Source: Duganella guangzhouensis
GTDB taxonomy: Bacteria; Pseudomonadota; Gammaproteobacteria; Burkholderiales; Burkholderiaceae_D
Assembly (NCBI RefSeq): GCF_009674535.1
Contig: NZ_WKJK01000002.1
Coordinates: 124,001 to 188,000, forward strand
DNA length: 64,000 nucleotides
Direction: 5' to 3'
In this document: positions 50,641-59,600 of the stretch, in pieces
How positions within the stretch are numbered: position 1 is the stretch's first letter
How the letters are laid out: every line of letters starts with the position of its first letter
The notes under the pieces: generated by a model
What the model was told of the DNA's origin: nothing
Databases searched by the model: none
Seen by the model: only the letters and a program-made list of their open reading frames with translations
Made by a program: the position numbers and the translations under genes

Positions 50641-50657
50641 AACATGCTACTGAATTC

Positions 50658-50733
50658 TGGCTCCCCGACCTGGACTCGAACCAGGGACCTGCGGATTAAC
50701 AGTCCGTCGCTCTACCGACTGAGCTATCAGGGA
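50658..50733 (-). tRNA. tRNA-Asn(GTT), intact copy 3
   Basis: Identical to copies 1, 2 and 4 with CCA. TATAAT lies a few nt upstream, with a TAGGCA -35-like element 17 nt before it. Confidence 0.97.
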
Positions 50734-50784
50734 ATTGAGGCCAGAATTATATCCGCTGAATTGGATTTTGCCTAATTTTTTTGA

Positions 50785-51030
50785 TTACTGGCCAACACAG
50801 ATAATTTTGGTCACGTAGTCCTTGGCGCCGGACTTCTTGTTGGTCGCCCAATCCACCGCCTCTTGTGCCTCCGCCACCGTCATCACCGTGGCCTTCTCTT
50901 TGTTGCGGATGAAGGAAACGCCCTCAAACACGCCTTCCTTGCTGCGCATGACCTTGGCAAACACCGGTGGCTTCTGGTCGCCGTCGCTGATTTTGTTCTG
51001 CTGAACCAGGTAACGCTGGTCGATATTGTC
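50785..51030 (-). CDS. Small protein of unknown function
   Basis: Eighty-one residues: MDNIDQRYLVQQNKISDGDQ, then VFAKVMRSKEGVFEGVSFIRN, EAQEAVDWATNK and a C-terminal DYVTKIICVGQ. It looks like a small soluble alpha/beta protein. ATG 51030 is chosen because CGGAG lies 8-9 nt upstream. It sits between tRNA-Asn copies 3 and 4. No family recognised. Confidence 0.6.
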   Translation of the reverse strand, partial: DNIDQRYLVQQNKISDGDQKPPVFAKVMRSKEGVFEGVSFIRNKEKATVMTVAEAQEAVDWATNKKSGAKDYVTKIICVGQ

Positions 51031-51061
51031 CATGGGGCACGCTCCGAGGGAAAGGGGGACT

Positions 51062-51097
51062 AAAAGCAAAAAGCCCAACCGTAAGGCTGGGCTTTTT
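51062..51097 (-). terminator. Terminator of tRNA-Asn copy 4
   Basis: Arms 51068-51080 and 51085-51097 with a GTAA loop, then TTTTTGCTTTTA on the minus strand. It separates the tRNA from the small gene. Confidence 0.85.
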
Positions 51098-51104
51098 AGT
51101 ATTC

Positions 51105-51180
51105 TGGCTCCCCGACCTGGACTCGAACCAGGGACCTGCGGATTAACAGTCCGTCGCTCTACCGACTGAGCTATCAGGGA
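51105..51180 (-). tRNA. tRNA-Asn(GTT), intact copy 4
   Basis: Identical to the other three copies. Its promoter differs (TATAAA with TTGCTA-like -35), so it may be the ancestral copy next to the aminotransferase gene. Confidence 0.97.
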
Positions 51181-51297
51181 TTAGAGGCAACATTTTATAC
51201 TGTTTCTTTCGCTCTAGCAAGATGCGATTGACTGCGGTATTTCCTGTTGCCGTTTCTTCGTATCGCGCCTTGCAGCGCAACCCGAAGAAACAAGAGT

Positions 51298-52494
51298 TTA
51301 GATGACTTTGGCGATGGCGTCAATAACGACGTCAATATTGCGCGAGTTCAACGCTGCCACGCAGATGCGGCCGGTATCGACAGCGTAGATCGATTGCGCG
51401 CGCAGTTGCTCGACTTGCGCCTTGGTCAGGCCCGAATACGAGAACATGCCGATCTGATCGCGCACGAAGGCGAAATCATGGCCTTTGGCGGCCAGTTTGA
51501 CGACGAACTCTTCGCGCATGGCTTTGATACGCACGCGCATCGCGGCCAGCTCGTCTTCCCACAGTTGACGCAGTTCCGGGGTGGTCAGCACGGTCGCCAC
51601 TACTTTGCCGCCGTGTACTGGCGGGTTGGAGTAGTTGGTGCGCACCACGCGTTTCAGTTGCGACATCAGGCGGGCAGCTTCTTCGCCGGTGGCAGCCACC
51701 ACGCTCAGCGCGCCCACGCGCTCGCCGTACAGCGAGAACGATTTGGAGAACGAGTTCGATACCAGCAGCGGGCCGCCGGCGTCCGCGAAGCGACGCACCA
51801 CGGCGCCGTCTTCAGCGATGCCAGCGCCGAAGCCCTGGTAAGCCATGTCCAGGAACGGCACCAGGCCGCCGGCGGTGATGGCGGCGATCACTTCGGTCCA
51901 CTGCTCCGAGGTGAGGTCGGCGCCGGTTGGGTTGTGGCAGCAAGCGTGCAGCAGCACGATCGAGCCGGCTGGCATGGCCTTGATGTCAGCGATCATGCCG
52001 GCGAAGTTCACGCCGTGGGTCGCTGCGTCGAAGTAAGCGTAGTTGTTGACTTTGAAACCGGCGCTTTCAAACAGCGCGCGGTGGTTTTCCCAGCTTGGGT
52101 CGCTGATGTAGACTTCCGCGTCCGGCGCGAAACGCTTCAGGAAATCGGCGCCGATTTTCAGGGCGCCGGTGCCGCCGATAGCTTGCACGGTGACCGCGCG
52201 CTTCTCTTGAATTACCGCGCTGTCAGCACCAAATACCAGCTCTTGCACTGCCTTGTCGTAGGCCGCCAGACCTTCGATTGGCAGGTAGGTGCGTGGCGCC
52301 GGCGTGGCGATCAGGATTTCTTCCGCTTTCTGTACGCAGGAGAGCAGCGGCACCTTACCGTTGTCGTCATAATAAACACCGACACCCAGATTGATTTTCT
52401 GTGGGTTTTGGTCGGCGTTAAAGGCTTCGGTAATACCCAGGATAGGGTCGCGTGGTGCCATGTCGATGGCGCTGAACAAGCTAGGATTCGTCAT
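51298..52494 (-). CDS. tyrB: Aromatic/aspartate aminotransferase
   Basis: A 398-residue class-I PLP aminotransferase of the AspC/TyrB group. It begins MTNPSLFSAIDMAPRDPILGITEAFN (start 52494, family-typical), with INLGVGVYYDDNGK, HACCHNPTGADLT, and the PLP lysine in SNSFSKSFSLYGERVG; TNYSNPPVHGG holds the substrate-binding Arg region further on. It interconverts aspartate, tyrosine and phenylalanine with their keto acids. Aspartate versus aromatic preference cannot be fixed by eye. Confidence 0.92.
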   Translation of the reverse strand: MTNPSLFSAIDMAPRDPILGITEAFNADQNPQKINLGVGVYYDDNGKVPLLSCVQKAEEILIATPAPRTYLPIEGLAAYDKAVQELVFGADSAVIQEKRAVTVQAIGGTGALKIGADFLKRFAPDAEVYISDPSWENHRALFESAGFKVNNYAYFDAATHGVNFAGMIADIKAMPAGSIVLLHACCHNPTGADLTSEQWTEVIAAITAGGLVPFLDMAYQGFGAGIAEDGAVVRRFADAGGPLLVSNSFSKSFSLYGERVGALSVVAATGEEAARLMSQLKRVVRTNYSNPPVHGGKVVATVLTTPELRQLWEDELAAMRVRIKAMREEFVVKLAAKGHDFAFVRDQIGMFSYSGLTKAQVEQLRAQSIYAVDTGRICVAALNSRNIDVVIDAIAKVI

Positions 52495-52607
52495 GATAAG
52501 ATTGGATTCGATTGGAAGCGGTTCGCAGCAGAGATGTATAGACAGCGCCCTCAAAATAACCATTCAGGCCGCTGGCAGGCCATTATTCTAACAAAGGTCT
52601 GAGCAAG

Positions 52608-54680
52608 ATGGCTGAATTACCTGTAGCAGATACCCCTACCGCGACTGTGGTGACCTTCCCGGATTCACCCTTCAAGTTGCACCAGCCCTTCCCGCCCGCT
52701 GGCGATCAGCCGACCGCGATCGATCAGCTGTGCGAAGGCATCGACGACGGTCTGTTCTTCCAGACCCTGCTGGGTGTGACCGGCTCCGGCAAGACCTACA
52801 CCATGGCCAATGTGATCGCCCGCAAGGGCCGGCCGGCCATCGTGTTCGCGCCCAACAAGACGCTGGCGGCGCAGCTGTATTCGGAGTTCCGCGAATTCTT
52901 CCCCGAGAACGCGGTCGAGTACTTCGTGTCCTACTACGATTACTACCAGCCGGAAGCCTACGTGCCGCAGCGCGATCTGTTCATTGAAAAGGATTCGTCG
53001 ATCAATGAGCACATCGAGCAGATGCGGCTGTCGTGCACCAAGTCGCTGATGGAACGGCGCGATGTGGTGATCGTGGCCACGGTGTCGGCCATCTACGGTA
53101 TCGGTAATCCCAACGAATACCATCAGATGATCCTGACGCTGCGCCAGAAGGATCGCGTATCGCAGCGAGACATCATCGCCCGCCTGATCCAGATGCAGTA
53201 CACCCGCAACGAAGTGGACTTCGGCCGCGGCACCTTCCGCGTGCGCGGCGATACGCTGGACATTTTCCCGGCCGAGAATGCGGACCTGGCGGTGCGCCTG
53301 GAGCTGTGGGACGATGAGCTGGAATCGATCCAGCTGTTCGATCCGCTGACCGGCCGCGTCAAGCAGAAGATCCCGCGCTTCACCGTCTATCCCGGCTCGC
53401 ACTACGTGACGCCGCGCTCCACCGTGCTGCGCGCGATTGAAACCATCAAACTGGAATTGCGTGAACGCCTGGAGTTCTTCCGCAAGGAGAACAAGCTGAT
53501 TGAAGAACAGCGGCTGGAACAGCGCACCCGCTTCGATCTGGAGATGATGGCGGAAATCGGCTTCACCAAGGGCATCGAGAACTACTCGCGCCACCTCAGC
53601 GGCGCCAAAGCTGGCGAGCCGCCGCCGACGCTGGTCGACTATCTGCCGAAGGACGCGTTGATGTTCCTCGATGAGTCGCACGTGCTGGTGGGCCAGTTGA
53701 GCGCCATGTACAACGGCGACCGTTCGCGCAAAACCAATCTGGTGGACTACGGCTTCCGCCTGCCGTCGGCGCTGGATAACCGTCCATTGAAATTCGAAGA
53801 GTTCGAGCAGAAGATGCGGCAGACGGTGTTCGTCTCCGCCACCCCGGCCGACTATGAGAAAAACCATGCGGATCAGGTGGTGGAACAGGTGGTGCGTCCG
53901 ACCGGCCTGGTGGACCCGCTGGTGATTGTGCGCCCTGCCCTGTCGCAGGTGGATGATCTGATGTCCGAGATCACCGACCGCGTGGCCAAGAACGAGCGCG
54001 TGCTGGTCACCACGCTGACCAAGCGCATGTCGGAACAGCTGACCGAATACCTGGCTGATCACGGCATCAAAGTACGATATCTGCACAGCGATATCGAAAC
54101 CGTGGAGCGCGTCGAGCTGCTGCGCGATCTGCGCATCGGCACCTTCGATGTGCTGGTCGGGATCAACCTGCTGCGCGAGGGTCTGGACTTGCCGGAGGTG
54201 TCGCTGGTGGCGATTCTGGATGCCGACAAGGAAGGCTTCCTGCGCTCCGAACGCTCGCTAATCCAGACCATCGGCCGCGCCGCGCGTAACCTGAACGGTG
54301 TGGCGCTGCTGTACGCCGATCGCATGACCGATTCGATGGAGCGCGCGATCGGTGAAACCGAACGTCGCCGCGCCAAGCAGATCGCCTTCAACGAAGCCAA
54401 CGGCATCGTGCCGCGCGGCGTGAAGAAGATCATCAAGGACATGATCGACGGCGTCTACAGCGAGAAGGGAGCCAAGGAAGAACTGGTGGTGGCGCAGGAG
54501 ACCGCCAAGTACGAGGCGATGAGCGAGAAGCAGATCAGCAAGGAAATCAAGCGCCTCGAAAAAGCCATGCTCGATCACGCCAAGAACCTGGAGTTCGAAA
54601 AGGCCGCGCAAGTGCGCGACCAACTACACCATCTCAAGCAGCAGCTGTTCGGCGCGCCCGGCGCCGACAATCTGGCTTAA
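52608..54680 (+). CDS. uvrB: Excinuclease ABC subunit B
   Basis: A 690-residue UvrB. Walker [17 protein letters not shown]; the beta-hairpin [14 protein letters not shown] that clamps damaged DNA; MFLDESH (DEAD-like motif II); helicase motifs V/VI with [29 protein letters not shown] and IGRAARN; and a C-terminal UVR domain ([26 protein letters not shown]) that binds UvrC. Damage recognition step of nucleotide-excision repair. I found no LexA box in the 113 bp before it. Confidence 0.97.
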   Translation: MAELPVADTPTATVVTFPDSPFKLHQPFPPAGDQPTAIDQLCEGIDDGLFFQTLLGVTGSGKTYTMANVIARKGRPAIVFAPNKTLAAQLYSEFREFFPENAVEYFVSYYDYYQPEAYVPQRDLFIEKDSSINEHIEQMRLSCTKSLMERRDVVIVATVSAIYGIGNPNEYHQMILTLRQKDRVSQRDIIARLIQMQYTRNEVDFGRGTFRVRGDTLDIFPAENADLAVRLELWDDELESIQLFDPLTGRVKQKIPRFTVYPGSHYVTPRSTVLRAIETIKLELRERLEFFRKENKLIEEQRLEQRTRFDLEMMAEIGFTKGIENYSRHLSGAKAGEPPPTLVDYLPKDALMFLDESHVLVGQLSAMYNGDRSRKTNLVDYGFRLPSALDNRPLKFEEFEQKMRQTVFVSATPADYEKNHADQVVEQVVRPTGLVDPLVIVRPALSQVDDLMSEITDRVAKNERVLVTTLTKRMSEQLTEYLADHGIKVRYLHSDIETVERVELLRDLRIGTFDVLVGINLLREGLDLPEVSLVAILDADKEGFLRSERSLIQTIGRAARNLNGVALLYADRMTDSMERAIGETERRRAKQIAFNEANGIVPRGVKKIIKDMIDGVYSEKGAKEELVVAQETAKYEAMSEKQISKEIKRLEKAMLDHAKNLEFEKAAQVRDQLHHLKQQLFGAPGADNLA

Positions 54681-54684
54681 GCGC

Positions 54685-55626
54685 TTACGGCGCCTTGACG
54701 AAGCTGCTCAAGGCGTCGATCAGCTGCGGGGCGACTGGCAGGTCGGGACTGGTGTAGGATTTCTGTTGCAGCGCCTGGTCCTTGCCGACGATTTTCAACA
54801 CGTGGTTCATGCCGTCGATGATGACCAGCTTCGCTTGCGGCGCGGCGGCGGACAGCGACTTGGCGTCGTCTTCCGACACCTGGATGTCCGAGGTGCCCTG
54901 CAGGATCAGCACCGGCATCTTCAACGCGGCGATGGCTTTGCGCGGGTCGTGCTGCAGCATCGAGATCACATACGGTTGCACGTCCGGACGATACAGGAAC
55001 ATCAGCTGCGGCGGCACCACGGCCACGGTATTGCCTTCCTTGAGCGAGGCCATGATGCGGTCGCTCTCGTCCTCCAGCGCTGGTGGCAGCTTGCCTTTCA
55101 TCTGATCGAGCAGCAGCTCATCCAGTGGGCGACCACTGCCGGCCATCAGCACGCAGGCATCCGCCCCGCCCTGCGCGCAGGCTTCCGATGCGATCAACGC
55201 GCCCTCGCTATGCCCCACCATCACCACGCGCGAGAAGCGCGGGTCGGCGTGCAGTTTCTTCAGCCAGGCGGCGGCATCGCCGATGTAATCGTCCAACCGC
55301 AGATTCTCTTCCTTGAACGCCGGCAGCGCGCTGGAGCCGATGCCGCGCTTGTCGTAACGGACCGACGCGATGCCGCGCTTGGCCAAGGCCTCCGCCACCA
55401 TCTTCAGCGAGTCGTTCGGGCCTGGCAGCATGGTGCTGTTGCCATCGCGGTCGGTGGGGCCGGAGCCGGCGTGCAGCAGCACCACCGGCACTTTGCCGCT
55501 GATGCCATCCGGCGTCAGCTCGGTGCCGTAGACAGTGCCGCCGCCCACCTCCAGCGATACCGGCCGCTGCGCGGCGGCCGCCGACAGCGATAACATCAAC
55601 AACGACAGCATCAATTTGAAACGCAT
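54685..55626 (-). CDS. Exported alpha/beta hydrolase
   Basis: A 313-residue hydrolase with signal peptide (MRFKLMLSLLMLSLSAAAA). VVLLHAGSGPTDRDGN forms the oxyanion region. MVGHSEGALIAS has the nucleophilic Ser, QGTSDIQV the likely Asp and DGMNHVLK the His. Start 55626 is favoured by GGAG 6 nt upstream over ATG 55638. It follows the sdpI-like gene by 12 nt and is the last gene of the operon. Substrate unknown, probably an ester or peptide in the periplasm. Confidence 0.82.
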   Translation of the reverse strand: MRFKLMLSLLMLSLSAAAAQRPVSLEVGGGTVYGTELTPDGISGKVPVVLLHAGSGPTDRDGNSTMLPGPNDSLKMVAEALAKRGIASVRYDKRGIGSSALPAFKEENLRLDDYIGDAAAWLKKLHADPRFSRVVMVGHSEGALIASEACAQGGADACVLMAGSGRPLDELLLDQMKGKLPPALEDESDRIMASLKEGNTVAVVPPQLMFLYRPDVQPYVISMLQHDPRKAIAALKMPVLILQGTSDIQVSEDDAKSLSAAAPQAKLVIIDGMNHVLKIVGKDQALQQKSYTSPDLPVAPQLIDALSSFVKAP

Positions 55627-55638
55627 ACTTTGCTCCAT

Positions 55639-56274
55639 TCAGTGAGGAAGACGTTTGTACATCAAAAGCGAGTAGCCGGCCGCCAGCGGCGCCCATGCCA
55701 GCATCAGCGCCAGCAGCATCCAGTGCGGCGCCGCCAGCGCCACGGCGACCAGGCCAAGCAGGCCGCTGGCCACCATCAGCCGCGCCGCCAGCCGGTGCGT
55801 GGCATACCACACGGCGTCGCTGGCCAGCGTCCACGGCGTGCGGATGCCCATGAAGAAGTTGCGGCGCACTTTGCCCAGCGGATTCCCCATCAGGATCAGC
55901 AGCGCGCACATGCCGGCCGGGATGGCGCGCTGCATCGGCACGCTGCCATGCACCACATCCATCAGCACCAGCGCGTAGACATAGCCCATCAAGGCCACCG
56001 TCACCGCGCAAATGTAGTAGTAAGTCGACGCGAAGCTGGCGATGTCGAAGCCGCGCGGCGAAATGCGCGGCAGCAGCATGCACAGCAGCGTGATCGCGCT
56101 CATCAGGCCTGGCCCAAGCAGCAGCAAGGCCGCGCGCGGACCATAGCCATCGATGACGCCGGCGGCGTTCCAGTGCACCGGCACTTGCGCCGGCAACTGC
56201 GGCCAGTACCACGCGGTGGCCACGCAGGCGGCGGCGATCATCAGCAGGCATGCGACGAGACTACGATTGCTCAT
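55639..56274 (-). CDS. SdpI-family membrane protein
   Basis: A 211-residue membrane protein. The N-terminal DUF1648-like part is WYWPQLPAQVPVHWNAAGVIDGYGPR. Then come further TMs and GNPLGKVRRNFFMGIRTPWTLASDAVWYATHR, the SdpI signature. In Bacillus, SdpI gives immunity to the SdpC toxin and sequesters its repressor SdpR. It overlaps the regulator gene by 4 nt. No SdpC homologue is seen here. Confidence 0.88.
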   Translation of the reverse strand: MSNRSLVACLLMIAAACVATAWYWPQLPAQVPVHWNAAGVIDGYGPRAALLLLGPGLMSAITLLCMLLPRISPRGFDIASFASTYYYICAVTVALMGYVYALVLMDVVHGSVPMQRAIPAGMCALLILMGNPLGKVRRNFFMGIRTPWTLASDAVWYATHRLAARLMVASGLLGLVAVALAAPHWMLLALMLAWAPLAAGYSLLMYKRLPH

Positions 56275-56558
56275 TTCTTCCTCCCTTTGGTATCGGTGAC
56301 GGTCAAGTCCATCATCCAGGACAGCACGTCTTGCAGCACGGTGGTGTTCAGGCCATACCAGATGGTCTGCCCTTCGCGCCGGCGCGTGATCAGGTCCGCT
56401 TCCGCCAGCACCGCGAAGTGATGCGACATGGTCGGCTTGCTCATGTCGAATTGCTCGGCCAGTTCACCCGCCGTCATCTCGCCGCCGCGCAGCAGGCGCA
56501 GAATCTCGCGCCGGGCGGGATCGGCGATGGCTTTGAAAGCGCTGTTGGTGGCATTCAT
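56271..56558 (-). CDS. ArsR-family regulator (SdpR-like autorepressor)
   Basis: A 95-residue winged-helix repressor: AIADPARREILRLLRGGEMTAGELAEQFDMSKPTMSHHFAVLAEADLITRRREGQTIWYGL. There is no metal-binding Cys pair as in ArsR/SmtB, so it belongs to the SdpR-like, membrane-sequestered group. It is the first gene of the three-gene operon and overlaps the sdpI-like gene by 4 nt. Likely autoregulates through the repeats just upstream. Confidence 0.88.
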   Translation of the reverse strand: MNATNSAFKAIADPARREILRLLRGGEMTAGELAEQFDMSKPTMSHHFAVLAEADLITRRREGQTIWYGLNTTVLQDVLSWMMDLTVTDTKGRKK

Positions 56559-56564
56559 TAGGCG

Positions 56565-56592
56565 ACCATCTAATTAGATAACCATCTAAATA
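56565..56592. promoter_or_regulatory. Probable operator of the SdpR-like repressor
   Basis: Two direct repeats ACCATCTAATTA (56565-56576) and ACCATCTAAATA (56581-56592), 16 bp apart, with a 12-bp palindrome ATCTAATTAGAT at 56568-56579. They lie 7-34 nt before the regulator's ATG, where an autorepressor would bind. Assignment is by position and symmetry only. Confidence 0.55.
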
Positions 56593-56630
56593 TAGGCTGC
56601 ATAGCAGCGCGGGTCAAGCACTTTTACAGA

Positions 56631-57320
56631 TCAGAGTGCGACTTCGCCTTCTTTGATTTCGAGCACGCCAGGCAGTTCGCCGAGGCGCTTGCTGACGGCG
56701 CTGAACTGCCCTTCCGTCAGCCGCGACAGCGTGATCTGGATTTCATCGATATCGGGTGCGCCGGCCTTGTGGCGCATGACGAAAGTCTTGACGCGGGCGC
56801 TGCCAGGTCCCAGCGCTTCGTGCAGCTTAGGCAGCGACAGCGCATCGCGCTCGGTGAAGATCACAATCGCCCGCAACTGGCGGCTGGCGATGAAGCGCCG
56901 CTCCAGCGGCTTGATGCCGGCCAGGATGATCAGGATGATGACGGTGGCCGCCACCGCAGGAATATACAGGCCGCCGCCGACCGCCAGCCCGATGCCGGCC
57001 ACCGACCAGACGCTGGCCGCCGTGGTCAGGCCGCGCACGATCTCGCCGCGCGCCATGATGGCGCCGGCGCCAAGGAAGCCAATGCCGGACACCACCTGCG
57101 CCGCCATCCGTGAAGGATCGAGCCCGACGCCCGGCGCCGTAACGTCGGCGAAGCCGTAGGCCGACACGATCATGATCAGGGTTGAACCAACGCACACCAG
57201 CATGTGCGTGCGCAGCCCGGCAGCCCAGGCCAGGCGCTCGCGCTCATAGCCGATAAAACTGCCCAGCAAGGCGGACAACGCCAGGCGGCCGATCATGTCC
57301 CATTGCGTTACCTGATGCAT
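56631..57320 (-). CDS. MgtC/SapB-family membrane protein
   Basis: A 229-residue protein. LALSALLGSFIGYERER, GLRTHMLVCVGSTLIMIV, VSGIGFLGAGAIMARG and GLTTAASVWSVAGIGLAVGGG are the MgtC hallmark, with four to five TMs. The C-terminal 85 residues form a cytoplasmic ACT-like domain (KTFVMRHKAGAPDIDEIQITL). MgtC proteins modulate the F1Fo ATP synthase and survival at low magnesium. Start 57320 has GGAGGA before it. No riboswitch leader was noticed upstream. Confidence 0.9.
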   Translation of the reverse strand: MHQVTQWDMIGRLALSALLGSFIGYERERLAWAAGLRTHMLVCVGSTLIMIVSAYGFADVTAPGVGLDPSRMAAQVVSGIGFLGAGAIMARGEIVRGLTTAASVWSVAGIGLAVGGGLYIPAVAATVIILIILAGIKPLERRFIASRQLRAIVIFTERDALSLPKLHEALGPGSARVKTFVMRHKAGAPDIDEIQITLSRLTEGQFSAVSKRLGELPGVLEIKEGEVAL

Positions 57321-57341
57321 GGCTTCCTCCACAAAAAACCT

Positions 57342-57938
57342 TTACAGGGTTTTGACGAACTCGCGTATGCCGCCCAACAGCATTTCCACCGACATCGCGG
57401 TCAGGATCAGGCCCATCAGGCGTTCGAAGGCGGTCATCACCTGCGGCCCCAGCACCTTCTGCAGCTTTTCGGCGCTGAGGAACACCGCCAGCCACACCAC
57501 GCCCACCGCCGCCAGCGCGGCCACGTGCACCAGCACTTCGCCGGTGCTCTCGCGCGAGAACAGCAGCACCGTGGCCAGCGCCGATGGCCCGGCCAGCGCC
57601 GGTATCGCCAGCGGCACGATGAACGGTTCGCCGCCCTCCGCTCTGCCCAGCACGCCGTCCGGATGCGGGAAGATCATGCGGATCGAGATCAGCAGCAGGA
57701 TCACGGCGCCGCCAATGCGTAGCGACACTTCGGACAGGTGCAGTGCGGTCAGGAAGTGGCGGCCGAAGAACATGAAGATCAGCAGCAGGATGAAGGCGAT
57801 CGCGCATTCGCGCACCACGATGCGCGGCCGGCGCGCCGCCGGCACCGGATTGAGCACGCTGGCAAACAGCGGCACGTTGCCGAACGGGTCGGTCACCAGC
57901 AGCAGCAGGATGAAGGTCTGGAAGAAGTCCTGGGTCAT
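57342..57938 (-). CDS. MarC-family integral membrane protein
   Basis: A 198-residue protein with six TMs. VTDPFGNVPLFASVL and VPLAIPALAGPSALATVLL are the two MarC inverted-repeat signatures, with Asn-Pro/Pro-Ala turns in the membrane. Once linked to multidrug resistance, the family is now of unknown function. Lies 21 nt upstream of mgtC, same strand, so they may be co-transcribed. Confidence 0.9.
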   Translation of the reverse strand: MTQDFFQTFILLLLVTDPFGNVPLFASVLNPVPAARRPRIVVRECAIAFILLLIFMFFGRHFLTALHLSEVSLRIGGAVILLLISIRMIFPHPDGVLGRAEGGEPFIVPLAIPALAGPSALATVLLFSRESTGEVLVHVAALAAVGVVWLAVFLSAEKLQKVLGPQVMTAFERLMGLILTAMSVEMLLGGIREFVKTL

Positions 57939-57952
57939 GTAAGTCCAAAGTC

Positions 57953-57982
57953 AAATAAAAAACGGGAGCCGAGGCTCCCGTT
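57953..57982 (-). terminator. Terminator of the first PEP-CTERM gene
   Basis: Arms 57961-57970 and 57973-57982 (AACGGGAGCC / GGCTCCCGTT), followed on the minus strand by TTTTTATTTG. Lies 22 nt after the stop codon. Confidence 0.9.
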
Positions 57983-58004
57983 CGAGTTTAACACCAGAAT
58001 CGGT

Positions 58005-58682
58005 CTATGCCGATTTACGACGACGCGCCATCATGCCAACCAGGCCGAGGCCAGCCAGCAGCATGGCGTAGGTTTCCGGCTCCGGCACCGCCGAAACGTA
58101 GTTGTAGGTCACTTTGGCATAAGCATCAAAGGCTGGCAGCACCAGTGAACGGGTGTTGCCGGACGACCCGGTCACCAGACTGGCGGCGGTGCCGGTCACG
58201 CTCGCGTGCACTGTGCCCAGACCGGAGAAGGCCGCCTTGGTGGCCGCATCCGAATAGGTGGCATCGCTGTTGAACGACGACGACAGCGGCTGCGAGAAAC
58301 CCGAGTCGCCACCGAAGTCGTTCTTGGTATCGAAGAGCTTCAGCGTTTTTGCGTACGAATCGCTGTAGCTCACCGTTTGCGTCACGCTGCTGGAGGTCAG
58401 GGTCAGCGTGCCGCTGGTGGTGGCGAGGATGTCCGAACCCGACTTCTTGCTCAGGTTTTCCACCTTCACCGTCGTGCCGAGGTCGGTGAAGAACTGGATT
58501 TCCACCGACTGCAGAATGCCTAGCGAGGTGTCGAACTTGGCGATATCCAGGCCGCCATTGGCGAGGTAGGCGTTGCCGACGACATTGGAGGTCACGGTGT
58601 AGCTGAACACCGGCGTGGCTGCCGCATCTGCTGCCGCCGCAACCGCCAGGGCTGCGAGCGCGATATGAGTGATTTTTTTCAT
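58005..58682 (-). CDS. PEP-CTERM protein, choice-of-anchor E-like
   Basis: A 225-residue exported protein with signal peptide (MKKITHIALAALAVAAAADAAA). A beta-rich body (FDTSLGILQSVEIQFFTDLGTTVKVEN) matches the choice-of-anchor E pattern. The C-terminus carries the sorting signal: VPEPETYAMLLAGLGLVGMMARRRKSA, that is PEP motif, TM, Arg cluster. PEP-CTERM proteins are processed by exosortase and go to the surface or exopolysaccharide matrix. Paralogue of the next gene. Confidence 0.92.
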   Translation of the reverse strand: MKKITHIALAALAVAAAADAAATPVFSYTVTSNVVGNAYLANGGLDIAKFDTSLGILQSVEIQFFTDLGTTVKVENLSKKSGSDILATTSGTLTLTSSSVTQTVSYSDSYAKTLKLFDTKNDFGGDSGFSQPLSSSFNSDATYSDAATKAAFSGLGTVHASVTGTAASLVTGSSGNTRSLVLPAFDAYAKVTYNYVSAVPEPETYAMLLAGLGLVGMMARRRKSA

Positions 58683-58712
58683 GTTATTCCCGTAGTGTTA
58701 GCAGACGCTGAC

Positions 58713-59390
58713 TCAAACCTTGGCGGCGCGCTGTTTGCGCTTGGCCACCACACCCATCATGCCCAGACCCAGCAGCAGCATGCCGTAGGTTTCCGGTTCC
58801 GGTACTGCGGCGATATAGCTGTAGGTGATGGAACCATGGCCGCCGGCCTGGGTGGTGAAGGTGGCATCAACGCCAGTCATGTCGGCCAGGGTGCCGCCGT
58901 TGGCGGTGATCACGGTGGACAGCGTGCCGCCGCCCGGAGCGCTGAACAGCGCCAGGGTCGCGACATCGGTATAGGTCGCATCGGCGTGGGCGGTGTAGGA
59001 ATTGCTGTCGGTATAGTTGGCGCCGGCGGCGACCTCCACCTGGCCGCTGAACAATGGCGCGGTCAGCAGCACCAGATTGTCCGAAGGATTGCGCTGCAAC
59101 GCGATGGTGGCGCTCAGATCGGTGCTGATCTTGACCGAACTGGCGTTGTAGTTGGTCACATCGATACCACCCACCACGTCCGAGTACAGGTCCAGCTTGA
59201 CCGACTGCAGCGTGCCCAGCGAGCTATCGAATTTGACGAAGCTCAGGAAATCACTCCAGTTTGTGTCCTGGACGTCGATCGAGTTGGAGGTCGCGATAGG
59301 CGCCATAACCGTGATGACCGTTGCCGACGCCGAGGCTGCGACGAAACAGCAGCCCACCAACAGTGCTTGCGAAAGTTTCTTCAGTTTCAT
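58713..59390 (-). CDS. PEP-CTERM protein, choice-of-anchor E-like (paralogue)
   Basis: A 225-residue protein from ATG 59390 (signal peptide MKLKKLSQALLVGCCFVAASASA). The body has FDSSLGTLQSVKLDLYSDVVGG, equivalent to the paralogue's LGILQSVEIQFF segment. It ends VPEPETYGMLLLGLGMMGVVAKRKQRAAKV with PEP motif, TM and basic tail. Same length and layout as the gene 30 nt downstream, so a tandem duplication is likely. Confidence 0.92.
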   Translation of the reverse strand: MKLKKLSQALLVGCCFVAASASATVITVMAPIATSNSIDVQDTNWSDFLSFVKFDSSLGTLQSVKLDLYSDVVGGIDVTNYNASSVKISTDLSATIALQRNPSDNLVLLTAPLFSGQVEVAAGANYTDSNSYTAHADATYTDVATLALFSAPGGGTLSTVITANGGTLADMTGVDATFTTQAGGHGSITYSYIAAVPEPETYGMLLLGLGMMGVVAKRKQRAAKV

Positions 59391-59600
59391 AAATATTTCC
59401 AATACAAATATTATTTCGATTGATCGAGTGACAGATGCAAGTGCCGCGGCGTGTTCTGGGCTGAGATTCACTTACGTCAAAAACTGAATCCATCTTAACA
59501 TCAAAATTGCAACAATCATTGCTTTATTGCACTCATGAAGTAATTTTGGAAATAATTATTTACCAATGGAAATATTATGTTGTGTAAAATATACAGACGA

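Larger units (their letters stand above)
49084..50657. mobile_element. Islet 3 between a tRNA-Asn T-arm fragment and tRNA-Asn copy 3
   Basis: An AT-rich segment lies between the 27-nt fragment and intact tRNA copy 3 at 50658-50733. It carries one exported repeat protein on the minus strand and about 480 bp of non-coding DNA. No integrase. Confidence 0.5.

Noticed and set aside
34506-51180. tRNA repeats as a CRISPR-like array
   Set aside because: The repeats are tRNA-Asn genes or fragments at irregular kb spacing; no short regular repeat-spacer units and no cas genes.
52495-52607. Possible LexA box before uvrB
   Set aside because: No CTGT-N8-ACAG pattern in the intergenic region.
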